DNA of 64,000 nucleotides, from positions 62,001 through 126,000 of the forward strand of contig JANQID010000031.1 in assembly GCA_028282325.1 (NCBI GenBank), in the 5' to 3' direction. A program made the translations under genes and the position numbers. Below the pieces are notes generated by a model. It ran no database searches. It saw only the letters and a program-made list of their open reading frames with translations, and had not been told where the DNA came from. Of the stretch, positions 17,753 to 26,455 are shown piece by piece. Each line of letters begins with the position of its first letter. Positions within the stretch are counted from its first letter, which is position 1. This DNA is from Chloroflexaceae bacterium. GTDB taxonomy: Bacteria > Chloroflexota > Chloroflexia > Chloroflexales > Chloroflexaceae.

Positions 17753-18857
17753 TTACGATCCGTTCATATCCCAGCGCAGATAGGCTTCGATGAACGGATC
17801 GATCTGGCCATTGAGCACCGCCTGTACATTGCTCGTTTCTACATTGGTGCGATGATCTTTGACCAGGGTAGACGGATGCAGGTAGTAGGTTCGCATCTGG
17901 CTGCCAAAATCCGCCTTGCGGTACTCGCCGCGCAAGCGTAGGCGTTCTTCGTGCTGGCGTTCCAATTCACGTTCGAGCAGCCTGCCGCGCAATACGCGCA
18001 TCGCGGTTTCGCGGTTTTGGAGTTGCGAGCGTTCATTCTGACATACCACGACGATCCCGGTCGGCAAATGCGTCAGACGCACCGCCGAGTCCGTCGTATT
18101 CACCCCCTGACCACCATGACCGCCGCTGCGAAACACATCGACGCGCACATCCTCAGCTGCAATCTCAACCTCGGGTGCATCGTCCACTTCGGGCATCACC
18201 TCAATGCGAGCAAACGATGTCTGACGGGTATGTGCTGAGTTGAACGGCGAGAGGCGAATCAGGCGATGTACGCCGGCTTCGGCGCGTGCATAGCCATAGG
18301 CATAGGGACCGCGCAGCTCGATCGTCGCGCTCTTGATGCCAGCTTCTTCGCCAGGGCTTTCATCAACAATGTTGGATTTATATCCTCGTGCTTCAGCCCA
18401 GCGCAGATACATGCGCATCAGCATCTCCGCCCAATCCTGGGCGTCGGTACCGCCCATACCCGCCTGGATCGAGACAAACGCGTCGCGGTCATCGTATTTG
18501 CCGCTCAGCAGCAACGCAAGCTCGCGCTGCTCTAGTTCGGCACGTATCGCATTGGACTCTGCGTTGATCTCATCGCGCAATGAATCGTCTTCTTCGGCGA
18601 TCGCAATGTCAACGAACTCTGCCAGATGAGCGATGCGTGCATCCAGATTCCGCCACATTTCCAGATCCTGCTTCAGATGCGTGAGGCGCTGCATCACGCT
18701 CTGGGCTTCGCGCTGGTCATTCCACAACTGCGGATCGGCGGAACGCTGCTCAAGCGCTTCTATCTCCTGCTGCCTGGTCTGGAGGTCAAAGATGCCCCCG
18801 TATCGCGTCAAAACGCACTCGCAAGGCTTCTAGATCGCCATAAAGATCGCGCATCAT
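17753..18857 (-). CDS. prfB: Peptide chain release factor 2, programmed +1 frameshift
   Basis: RF2 releases peptides at UGA and UAA. The gene is in two frames. Translation starts at ATG 18857 (GAGGAG nine bases upstream) and runs 23 codons to CTT followed by in-frame TGA (18786-18788). Shifting +1 at CTT TGA C continues at GAC (18787) for 344 codons to 17753, giving 367 aa against 365 in E. coli. The G-rich Shine-Dalgarno-like stretch sits just before the slip codon as in the classic site. The body has the SPF motif (RLSPFNSAH) and GGQ (SGGHGGQGVN). Low RF2 favours the shift, so the gene is autoregulated. A simple caller would start it wrongly at TTG 18811. Confidence 0.95.
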
Positions 18858-18935
18858 AGTATATATCTCCTCTAGTGTGTTTTTCCAGGAGGTCATAGTA
18901 CCATAACTGGTGAGTGCGTGCCAATAAAAATATGA

Positions 18936-18963
18936 TTGACAAAACCCGTGTCCAGGCTATAAT
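18936..18963 (+). promoter_or_regulatory. Near-consensus sigma70-type promoter
   Basis: TTGACA at 18936-18941, 16-bp spacer, TATAAT at 18958-18963. It faces the L,D-transpeptidase gene and predicts a leader of roughly 110 bases. It is the best housekeeping promoter in the window. Confidence 0.85.
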
Positions 18964-19082
18964 GAAAATAGCGGTTTTAAAGCCCCAACAAGGCATAAAA
19001 CGACAAGACATCGTCCGTAATAGTGTCGGAGAAATCACTTGGTGTAAAGCATGCTGTCGATGTGGCGTAAGGGAGTAGGATC

Positions 19083-20222
19083 ATGGTGCGACAAGGTAAG
19101 ACGGGACTGGTTCAAATAGGCGCTATCAGCTTATTATTAGGGATTTTGTTGGGCATTTGGCTTATTCCCTATGTATTGCACGCCGATGAAGAGGCGCTTT
19201 ACTTCGATGCAACCGGACACAATCTTACGAATGCGCAGGGTTTTCTGAATTTCTGGCGTGCGCATGACGGCGAGCGCCTTTTAGGCGCACCCGTTACCGA
19301 AGTAGTGACTGAAAACGGCATGTTGGTGCAATATTTCGAGCGGGGGCGCCTCGAACTCCATGCCGAGGTTGATGGTATGCCGATTATGCGCGGGCGGGTT
19401 GGCGCCGAATATGCGGAAGCCTTGTGGCGCACCTTTAAAGCTCCCGCGCTGCACATTGTCGGATCATCAGCCCGAACGTTCGAAATCACCGGGCATACCC
19501 TGAATGAGCCGTTTCTCGATTTCTGGGAACAAAACGGCGGCGTCGAGGCGTTGGGCTATCCGGTCAGCGAACCTCTGTGGGAATACATTGGCAACCGGGT
19601 GTTGCTGGTGCAATACTTTGAACGTGTGCGCCTTGAATACCAACCGCTGGGTAACGACACGCTCGGCGAGATTCATATTAGCGACTTGGGTCGTGACCTG
19701 GCGCTGATGCGCGGCTTCGACACCACCCCTGTCGAACCAATTGAATATATGACTGCTGAGTATGAATCCGCTGCTGCAACTGACGATGATGTGCGCCGAG
19801 TCATCATTCCCGCTGAACAAAAAACGGCTGCTGTTGCTGTAGCATCAACCGGCGGCAAACATATTGTCGTCGATCTGAGCGATCAATGGCTATATGCCTT
19901 CGTCAGCGATACGCTCGTGTTTGATGCTCCGGTAGCAACCGGAAAAGATGGCTTCAATACCCCAACCGGCAACTTCGCTGTCTATGCCAAGCTGCGTTCT
20001 CAGACGATGAGTGGGACGTTGGGCGGTGAGTCCTACTATGTCCCGGATGTACCCCATGTGATGTACATCAACGGCGGCGTCGCTCTCCACGGCGCCTACT
20101 GGCATAACCAATTCGGCACCGGCGTGCGCCTGAGCCACGGCTGCATCAATCTTCCGCTTGACTCTGCATCCTGGTTGTACGAATGGGCGTCGATGGGCAC
20201 TCCGGTGAGCGTTCAGCATTGA
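19083..20222 (+). CDS. YkuD L,D-transpeptidase with FW-repeat region
   Basis: 379 aa. Residues 11-34 are a signal peptide or membrane anchor. Two copies of a ~45-residue repeat follow (about 48-92 and 139-185), both reading FL.FW...GG..LG.PV.E with VQYFER.RLE. The YkuD domain is at 258-379, with His336 and catalytic Cys354 in SHGCINL. It probably makes 3-3 crosslinks or attaches proteins to peptidoglycan outside the membrane. The repeats may bind glycan; that is inference. It stands alone behind a strong promoter, so it is likely well expressed. Confidence 0.88.
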   Translation: MVRQGKTGLVQIGAISLLLGILLGIWLIPYVLHADEEALYFDATGHNLTNAQGFLNFWRAHDGERLLGAPVTEVVTENGMLVQYFERGRLELHAEVDGMPIMRGRVGAEYAEALWRTFKAPALHIVGSSARTFEITGHTLNEPFLDFWEQNGGVEALGYPVSEPLWEYIGNRVLLVQYFERVRLEYQPLGNDTLGEIHISDLGRDLALMRGFDTTPVEPIEYMTAEYESAAATDDDVRRVIIPAEQKTAAVAVASTGGKHIVVDLSDQWLYAFVSDTLVFDAPVATGKDGFNTPTGNFAVYAKLRSQTMSGTLGGESYYVPDVPHVMYINGGVALHGAYWHNQFGTGVRLSHGCINLPLDSASWLYEWASMGTPVSVQH

Positions 20223-20242
20223 CGGTGCGCATATTTGCCAGA

Positions 20243-22303
20243 TCAGCCCATAAGCGCGAAAATGCCGAAAATCACAACGAGGATTGTCAGAAAGGCTGTG
20301 ATCAGCAGAAAGATTACCCGTTCCCAATTGAGGAAACGCCAGTCGGGGGGGATAACATTCTCAAATCCATAGATTGAGAGACGATACAGCCCTCGTTCAT
20401 CGGCTTCGGCTTCATCATAGTCGCCCAAATCGAACACGATATCCGACAGTGGGATAAAGCTGATCGTGACTTCGCTCAGCGCAACGCGACTGGTTTCGCT
20501 GGTCGCCGATTGGGCTTCGGCGACGAGATCACCGAGGATGGGTATGAGCAGCCATTCGGTGCGAAAGCCATTATCTGCACGCTCGCAATAGATCTGTTCG
20601 GCTTTGCAAGTACGCTGCAACCAGGCTTCATCCAGGTTCGGCAAATCATCGCGAGCCTCCCGCACTTGCGCCGTGCGTCGCCAATGAAACGCCTTCCGCT
20701 GGGTCAACCTGCCAACGCCATCGCAGCGTTCGCAGACAAACCCGCCCCGACCATCGCAATCAGGACACGGGACAAGCACCTTTTCGGTGCGGCGCTTCTT
20801 GGGCTTGCCGGAGCCTTCAACGCTGTCGTTGGCGTCAAGCTGCTGCGCCGTTTGCGGCATAGAGCTCCGTTGCTGACCTTGCTGCGATGGATCGCGCTTA
20901 GCCTGTGCATATGCGCTGCTTGCTTCAATCTCACGAACCACGGTAATGCGTTGGCGGCCTTGGCAGCGCGGACATACCGTTAGCCCTTTGCCATCACACT
21001 TCGGGCACGCAATAACACGCGTTGATCCCGGTATGTTGACCTCTTCGCCCGGCTCATCATTGAACTCATCTGCTTGCGGCAACGTAACTTGCCAACGGTC
21101 CATCTCTGGTCGCGGTGTGAATGCCGCGGCTTTATAATCAGGCGTCTCGCGCAATTCTGGAAGTTCGCGCTGCTCGTAGAGGACCTTGAGGTGATAGAAG
21201 TAGACGTTCCGGCTCTGCACTTTGTGCAAGCGCGCCAGACGCCCCAGCATCCGACGGCGCAGCCACACCTGGCTGGACCACTCGTCAAGCAAGCGTGTTA
21301 TGGTTGTCTCCTGACGCAACTCTTCGGCCCGTTGGCGGGCGCGTTCGATCGGCTCGCGCACGAGGTCGGCGCCCAGCGCCGGCTCGACCATATCGCTAAC
21401 CAGACCATGCGATTCGTACGTCGAATGGCCTGTAATAGTCAATGGCGTCGCCTGCTGCGACGCCATCTGGGTTTGTAGCTGGTGCCGTTCAAGAATGTGT
21501 TCCAATTCGTCTACAGCCGATCGAGCCGAAGAATAGCGCTTCGCCGGATCCACCGCGAGCATAGTCTGAATAACTCGGTCGACATCAATAGGCAGACCTT
21601 TGATCCCGCGTTGGCGCAGCGGTATTGGGGGTTGCGCCTTAAATGAGCGATCCGCAAGATCGGGAGGTTCGTCCCAGGGAAGTTCGCCGCTGAGCATATT
21701 GTAGAGCACAATGCCGAGGCTGTAGATGTCTGAGAGATGGGTCACTGCCGTCGCCGATTTGATATGCTCAGGCGAGAGAAAGCCGGGCGTTCCCATAATC
21801 GCGCTCGTCACGGTAATCGACTGAGCCGGATCGCGCGCGATGCCAAAATCTGTCAGCAGCGCGCGTCGTCGGCTCGATTGCTCGATCAAGATGTTGCCTG
21901 GCGACACGTCCCGATGAATGACGCCAACACGGTGTGCATAGTCAAGCGCATCGGCGATCTGGCGGAAAATATTGATAGCATCGGCCAGCGACAAATTTTG
22001 CTGGCGCTCCAGGAGTTGGCGCAAAGACACGCCGGGAATGTATTCGAGAATTGTGCAGGATAAGCGGTCGTACTGGCCATAGTCGTAGACTTGAACGATG
22101 CAGGGGTGGGTTAAGCGGCTTGCCAGGTTAGCTTCGCGCATGAACCGCTGGATAGTTTCATTGTCATGCGACATCAATATTTTGATTGCGACCTGGCGCT
22201 TTTCCAGGTGGATATGGCGAGCAAGCCAGACTTCGCTGGCGCCGCCGCGTCCAATTTCGCGTTCGAGGGCGTAATTGCCGATACGCTGCGGTAGATTCTG
22301 CAT
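20243..22303 (-). CDS. Ser/Thr kinase with DnaJ-type zinc fingers and C-terminal anchor
   Basis: 686 aa from ATG 22303 (an upstream ATG at 22402 would add 33 weak residues). The kinase domain (10-275) looks active: glycine loop GRGGASEV, Lys41 in VAIK, HRD at 130-132 (HRDVSPGN, the usual Lys replaced by Ser), DFG at 152-154. A linker with RLL.EWS...RNVYFYHL...YE.RE (about 335-390) follows. Four CxxC knuckles (433/436, 444/447, 513/516, 524/527) then follow, each in a CxxC.G-like context as in DnaJ. A conserved domain ending GFENVIPPDW...ERV leads into a membrane helix at 664-684. The kinase should face the cytosol. A degenerate paralogue with the same order lies at 57481. The role is unknown. 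Confidence 0.85.
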   Translation of the reverse strand: MQNLPQRIGNYALEREIGRGGASEVWLARHIHLEKRQVAIKILMSHDNETIQRFMREANLASRLTHPCIVQVYDYGQYDRLSCTILEYIPGVSLRQLLERQQNLSLADAINIFRQIADALDYAHRVGVIHRDVSPGNILIEQSSRRRALLTDFGIARDPAQSITVTSAIMGTPGFLSPEHIKSATAVTHLSDIYSLGIVLYNMLSGELPWDEPPDLADRSFKAQPPIPLRQRGIKGLPIDVDRVIQTMLAVDPAKRYSSARSAVDELEHILERHQLQTQMASQQATPLTITGHSTYESHGLVSDMVEPALGADLVREPIERARQRAEELRQETTITRLLDEWSSQVWLRRRMLGRLARLHKVQSRNVYFYHLKVLYEQRELPELRETPDYKAAAFTPRPEMDRWQVTLPQADEFNDEPGEEVNIPGSTRVIACPKCDGKGLTVCPRCQGRQRITVVREIEASSAYAQAKRDPSQQGQQRSSMPQTAQQLDANDSVEGSGKPKKRRTEKVLVPCPDCDGRGGFVCERCDGVGRLTQRKAFHWRRTAQVREARDDLPNLDEAWLQRTCKAEQIYCERADNGFRTEWLLIPILGDLVAEAQSATSETSRVALSEVTISFIPLSDIVFDLGDYDEAEADERGLYRLSIYGFENVIPPDWRFLNWERVIFLLITAFLTILVVIFGIFALMG

Positions 22304-22445
22304 CTTGCATGCCGCTTGAAACAAGCCGATATCCAGTGGTGAGCGTTGTTCCAACGCTATATATGTTTTCCTGCGCCTAGAATGAGAATTATACCACGCC
22401 AATGTCAGTTTGGGTTGTTGGTTGGTTGGGTGCTTCCAAATGGCG

Positions 22446-22488
22446 GAGACGTAAAAATCGTCGCGTTGGGCGACGATTTTTACGTCTC
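22446..22488. repeat. Perfect 19-bp inverted repeat between galE and kinase gene
   Basis: Left arm 22446-22464, five-base loop, right arm 22470-22488, with no mismatch. It lies 42 bp after the galE stop (both genes read on the minus strand) and may terminate galE, although no T run follows the stem. The A/T run is inside the stem. Confidence 0.75.
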
Positions 22489-22530
22489 TTTGGCGCTCTG
22501 AGAGACAGATCTTGCTTCCGGTCTTTCAAA

Positions 22531-23514
22531 CTACGCTTTATAGCCATGCGGATGGCTTTGATGCCATTCCCAGGCGCTGCGCATAATATCCTCGATATTC
22601 GCAAAACGCGGCTGCCAGCCGAGTTCTCGGCGGATCGTTTCTGATGAGGCAATCAGTGTGGCCGGGTCTCCAGGGCGCCGCGGGCCGATCACGGAAGGGA
22701 TAGGATGGCCGGTCACGCGCCGCGCCGTTTCAATGACTTCCAGCACCGAGAAGCCTCGTCCGTTGCCCAGATTGTACTTGCGACTGCCCAGGCGATCCAG
22801 CGCCTCCATAGCCAGAATGTGCGCCCGCGCCAGATCGATGACGTGAATATAATCGCGCACGCATGTGCCGTCGGGGGTTGGATAATCATTCCCGTAGATC
22901 GTGATATGCGGGCGCTGTTCCAGCGCAACCTGCAACACAAGCGGGATCAAATGCGTCTCCGGGTCGTGATCCTCGCCACGATCCGGCGTATTGCCGCAGG
23001 CATTGAAATAGCGCAAGCACGCATAGCGCAAACCATACAGCCGCTCAAACCAATGCAGCATACGTTCAATGAAAAATTTTGATTCGCCGTAGGGAGAACC
23101 CGGCACAATGCGCTCATTCTCATCAATCGGCATCCGCTCAGGATCATCAAATAGGTTGGCTGTAGATGAGAGAATGAAGCGCTTGACGCCATGGGCTATG
23201 GCTTGCTCTAGCAGATTGGCTGCGTTGGTCAGGTTGTCGCGCAAATAGAGCAGTGGCTTTTGCATACTCTCGCCCACCAGCGTATACGACGCAAAGTGCA
23301 TAATACCGTCGATGTACGGATGTTCGTCGAACAGGCGCTTCACCGCGTCGCGATCGGCGAGATCGCCCTCAACGAAGATCGCCTGTGGATGCACAGCCTC
23401 CGCGTGGCCTTGATAGAGATTGTCGAAGACAATTACCTCATGCCCGGCCTGGATCAATTCCGCCGTCGTAATGCTGCCGATGTAGCCAGCGCCGCCGGTG
23501 ACTAGAATGTTCAC
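22531..23514 (-). CDS. galE: UDP-glucose 4-epimerase
   Basis: 327-aa extended SDR enzyme interconverting UDP-glucose and UDP-galactose with bound NAD. The N-terminal NAD site is GGAGYIGS (about 7-14). The catalytic YGESK motif sits near residue 140 with the active-site Ser/Thr in LSSTAN. RYFNACG and the [17 protein letters not shown] segment are typical of GalE. Its product probably feeds the glycan genes elsewhere in the window. It is a single-gene unit, about 130 bp downstream of the unknown gene at 23646. Confidence 0.93.
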   Translation of the reverse strand: MNILVTGGAGYIGSITTAELIQAGHEVIVFDNLYQGHAEAVHPQAIFVEGDLADRDAVKRLFDEHPYIDGIMHFASYTLVGESMQKPLLYLRDNLTNAANLLEQAIAHGVKRFILSSTANLFDDPERMPIDENERIVPGSPYGESKFFIERMLHWFERLYGLRYACLRYFNACGNTPDRGEDHDPETHLIPLVLQVALEQRPHITIYGNDYPTPDGTCVRDYIHVIDLARAHILAMEALDRLGSRKYNLGNGRGFSVLEVIETARRVTGHPIPSVIGPRRPGDPATLIASSETIRRELGWQPRFANIEDIMRSAWEWHQSHPHGYKA

Positions 23515-23645
23515 AATGCAGATCTCCTGGTTGGATCATACGTCGAAATCGTTGTTATTCGGGCGGACGATGCATGACACGCCCATTGCACCACAAGCAG
23601 CATATGTCAGTTGATTGACGTTAGGGTGAATGCGCAGATAACAGA

Positions 23646-24305
23646 TTATTCAGCGTTCTCAGGATGCTCATCAGAGTCGATTTGCTCTGGCGCTCCATCG
23701 GCTTCGCTGGCTTCATCCGACGTTGTCTGTTCGTCAGATGTCATTTGCTCATCAGCAAGCGTTTCCGCCGGCGCAGGTTGGGCTGCCGGCGCAAGTTTTG
23801 GCGTCGCAGCGGCATCCAACGTGTACATAGCCTGGATCTGATCGCGATGTAAGCACACAAAACGTCGCGTCACCGGTTGTCCGCCAACCAGCGGGAAAAT
23901 CTGCGCGTCGCTGAGTGGAATAAAGTCATCCGTCAATTGATCTAACATCTGCCCAAGATCAAGGTCAGGACGTTTGTGGAGGCTAGCGCGCAATGCAAAC
24001 GCCAGCGTAAAAAACATCATCGACTGGCTATTGCGTGCCAGCGTAGCGTTGGGTTGATAGTCTTCGGGCGGCTCAGGCTCTTCCAGCGTGGCCACCAGTA
24101 ATGCTCGTCCCCAATCAACCAGCATCTGCGGCACGCGTTGTATCTGGTTTGGGCGACTCTGCGGTGCGATCGTGGTGTCGTAGAGGGTGATGTAGCGATG
24201 CAACCGGCTGTTGAGCGCATCGCTGACCCTACGATAAAGCGGCAGGTCATAGCTGCCGATAATCAGCAGTCCATCGGTGTAAATTTCGACCCGAAAAGTA
24301 TACAT
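23646..24305 (-). CDS. Conserved-looking protein of unknown function
   Basis: 219 aa from the ATG at 24305, one base after the aroA stop, so it is translationally linked to aroA. The longer frame to 24482 lies inside aroA and is rejected. The first 85 residues look like a small beta-alpha domain (YTFRVEIYTDGLLIIGSYD, YITLYDTTI). A second strand cluster near 165-185 (RRFVCLHRDQIQAMY) suggests a paired fold. The last 45 residues are an Ala/Pro and then Glu/Asp/Ser-rich acidic tail. There is no signal peptide and no recognisable catalytic motif. I do not recognise the family. Confidence 0.7.
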   Translation of the reverse strand: MYTFRVEIYTDGLLIIGSYDLPLYRRVSDALNSRLHRYITLYDTTIAPQSRPNQIQRVPQMLVDWGRALLVATLEEPEPPEDYQPNATLARNSQSMMFFTLAFALRASLHKRPDLDLGQMLDQLTDDFIPLSDAQIFPLVGGQPVTRRFVCLHRDQIQAMYTLDAAATPKLAPAAQPAPAETLADEQMTSDEQTTSDEASEADGAPEQIDSDEHPENAE

Positions 24306-24306
24306 A

Positions 24307-25608
24307 CTATAACCCAAGCGAATGGAGCGTTTCCCAGAAATCAGGATAGCTAACTGCAACTGCATCAGCTTCCTGTATGGCGGTTTCACCGCGCGCAACC
24401 AGCGATGCAACTGCCCATGCCATCGCCAATCGATGATCGCCGTAGCTGTGAACGACGGCGCCCCGCAGACCTGAATCGGCATTCCCGGTCAACGTCATCC
24501 CATCAGCAGTTGGTTCAATGCGTACGCCCAATGCGCGCAAACTTTCAACGACGGTGGCGATACGGTCGGTCTCCTTGGCCCGCAACTCTTGCGCGTCTCG
24601 GATAACGGTCTCGCCCTCGGCGCAGGCTGCCGCCACGGCCAGTACGGGAAGTTCATCGATGAGGCGCGGTATGAGCGCACCACCGATCTCGCTGCCGCGC
24701 AACTGTGACGAGCGGACGATCACGTCGCCCACCGGCTCGTTTCCCTCCACTCGCTCGTTGGCAACCTCGATGCGCGCCCCCATCGCGCGCAAAACATCCA
24801 GCGCGCCGGTACGCGTCGGGTTGAGGCACACGCCTGGCGTGACCATCTCGGCATCGGGATGAATAGCCGCTGCGACCCACCAAAAGGCGGCCGAGGAGGG
24901 ATCGCCAGGAACGCGCAGCGACAAAGCCTGAGGTGTTCTCAGCTCCGATAGCGGATTGAGCATAATCGTAGTTTCGGACGTTTGCACATCAATCCCCATC
25001 GCGCGCATCATACGTTCGGTATGATCGCGCGAGTCGATGCGACCTGTAAGATTCAGCGGACTGGCGCCGTTCAGCGCGGCCAGCAACAGCGCCGATTTTA
25101 CCTGAGCGCTCGCAATCGGCAATTCATATGATCCGCCTTGAAGATCGACCCCGCGAACAGCCAGCGGCGCTCGATCACCGTTGGCGCATCCATCGATCCA
25201 GGCTCCCAGCGCGCGCAACGGTTCGGTAATCCGTCGTTGCGGACGCGATCGTAGTGATGCATCGCCGCTCAAAACGGTAAAGAACGGCTGACCGGACAAC
25301 AAACCGGCCAGTAAGCGCAGCGTTGTGCCGCTATTGCCACAGTCAAGCACTTCGGACGGCTCACATAAGCCTTTCCGACCGGCTCCAACCACCCGCACTG
25401 TCGTACCTTGACGCTCGATATTGACGCCCAGAGCGCGAACACAGCTTATGGTGCTGAGACAATCGGCGCCGATCAGGAAATTGGTTATCTCGGCGACGCC
25501 ATGAGCAACGGCATTCAGAATGATTGAACGATGTGAAATCGATTTATCGCCTGGGAGGGTGACGATGCCGCGCAGGCGACGTGGCGGCATCAATGTAATA
25601 GTGGTCAT
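24307..25608 (-). CDS. aroA: EPSP synthase (shikimate pathway)
   Basis: 3-phosphoshikimate 1-carboxyvinyltransferase joins PEP to shikimate-3-phosphate. 433 aa. Landmarks: GDKSISHRSIILNAVA (18-33), the phosphate-binding GNSGTTLRLLAG (about 91-102), SAQVKSALLLAAL (about 167-179), and DELPVLAVAA...ELRAKETDRI with catalytic Asp and Glu-Lys. The DGMTL and GDHRLAMAWA motifs close the C-terminal domain. It lies 11 bp after the FHA regulator gene and just before the unknown gene at 23646, suggesting a three-gene unit. Confidence 0.95.
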   Translation of the reverse strand: MTTITLMPPRRLRGIVTLPGDKSISHRSIILNAVAHGVAEITNFLIGADCLSTISCVRALGVNIERQGTTVRVVGAGRKGLCEPSEVLDCGNSGTTLRLLAGLLSGQPFFTVLSGDASLRSRPQRRITEPLRALGAWIDGCANGDRAPLAVRGVDLQGGSYELPIASAQVKSALLLAALNGASPLNLTGRIDSRDHTERMMRAMGIDVQTSETTIMLNPLSELRTPQALSLRVPGDPSSAAFWWVAAAIHPDAEMVTPGVCLNPTRTGALDVLRAMGARIEVANERVEGNEPVGDVIVRSSQLRGSEIGGALIPRLIDELPVLAVAAACAEGETVIRDAQELRAKETDRIATVVESLRALGVRIEPTADGMTLTGNADSGLRGAVVHSYGDHRLAMAWAVASLVARGETAIQEADAVAVSYPDFWETLHSLGL

Positions 25609-25619
25609 AGCTTCGGCTA

Positions 25620-26297
25620 TTATTCTTTCGGAGAAGTGATCAACCGATATCCAAAGCCGCGTTGCGTGATCAGATAACGTGGATTGGTCGGTTCCGGCTC
25701 GATACGTTGGCGAAGCCGGTATATCAGGGCGTCAATGGCGTTGTAATCAAAGACTTCATAATCCCAAACCACTTCGGCAATATCGTTTTTGCTCACGATC
25801 TGACCGGTACGTTGATACAACAGTTCGAGCAGTTGAAACTCCTTAACCGTCAACGGCGGTTGGAGCAACTCTCCTTTGATGTATACAGCTTTTGCATAAC
25901 TGTCAACAACCAGTTCTTCGCGCTCGCGGGCTTGTTCTTGTTCACGCACCGCGCGTAATACCTCTGGCGGCAGTGCTCCCTTGACAGTGGCTTCCGGATC
26001 TTGGAATGTGATTACTGTGTCTGCGATAATGATTTGATCCTGATGATGCAGCAAACAGCCGTCTTGTATCCGTTCGCCGTTGACGTAGGTTCCATTCGTG
26101 CTTTCTAGGTCGTAAATGGAGAAGCCGTTTTCATCGTGATCGAGGCGCGCATGGCGTCGCGACGCCAGCGAATGAGCGATGATAATGTCATTCGCTCCAT
26201 CGCGTCCGATAGAAATGGCGTCTTTATCCCACTCCATCTCATAAACGGAGCCGTCTGATCGCCGAATTACCAATTTCGGAGCAATTGCGGGCCGCAT
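25620..26297 (-). CDS. FHA domain plus OmpR-type winged helix
   Basis: 225 aa. An FHA domain (about 10-110) has the phosphothreonine-binding pattern ISIGRDGANDI...SLASRRHARL...LESTNGTYVNG. A C-terminal winged helix (about 130-222; LTVKEFQLLELLYQRTGQIVSK, LRQRIEPEP, RGFGYRL) matches the Trans_reg_C DNA-binding domain. It should read a Ser/Thr kinase signal and act on DNA. ATG 26297 is chosen because GGAGGG lies nine bases upstream; ATG 26357 has no such site. The PknB-like kinase gene is divergent across about 160 bp and is the obvious partner. Confidence 0.88.
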   Translation of the reverse strand: MRPAIAPKLVIRRSDGSVYEMEWDKDAISIGRDGANDIIIAHSLASRRHARLDHDENGFSIYDLESTNGTYVNGERIQDGCLLHHQDQIIIADTVITFQDPEATVKGALPPEVLRAVREQEQAREREELVVDSYAKAVYIKGELLQPPLTVKEFQLLELLYQRTGQIVSKNDIAEVVWDYEVFDYNAIDALIYRLRQRIEPEPTNPRYLITQRGFGYRLITSPKE

Positions 26298-26384
26298 ATC
26301 AATAAGCCCTCCGAGCTGCCTTCCAACCGAGCGAGGCTTTGAAACGAAGCGTACCATGTGGTAAAATCGCTGTAGTTTCCCTCG

Positions 26385-26390
26385 ATTATA
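26385..26390 (-). promoter_or_regulatory. Possible -10 box of the FHA regulator gene
   Basis: Minus-strand TATAAT in the divergent region between the FHA regulator and the kinase at 26456. The -35 is poor. Confidence 0.4.
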
Positions 26391-26455
26391 CCATCAGGGC
26401 AGTAAAAATACCACTACAGTATGCCCTGTTTCGCACTGTCTTTAGGAGCTAGATC

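Noticed and set aside
18811-18857. Reading prfB as a frame-disrupted pseudogene
   Set aside because: The CTT TGA C site with an upstream G-rich stretch is the known programmed frameshift, so the gene is intact.
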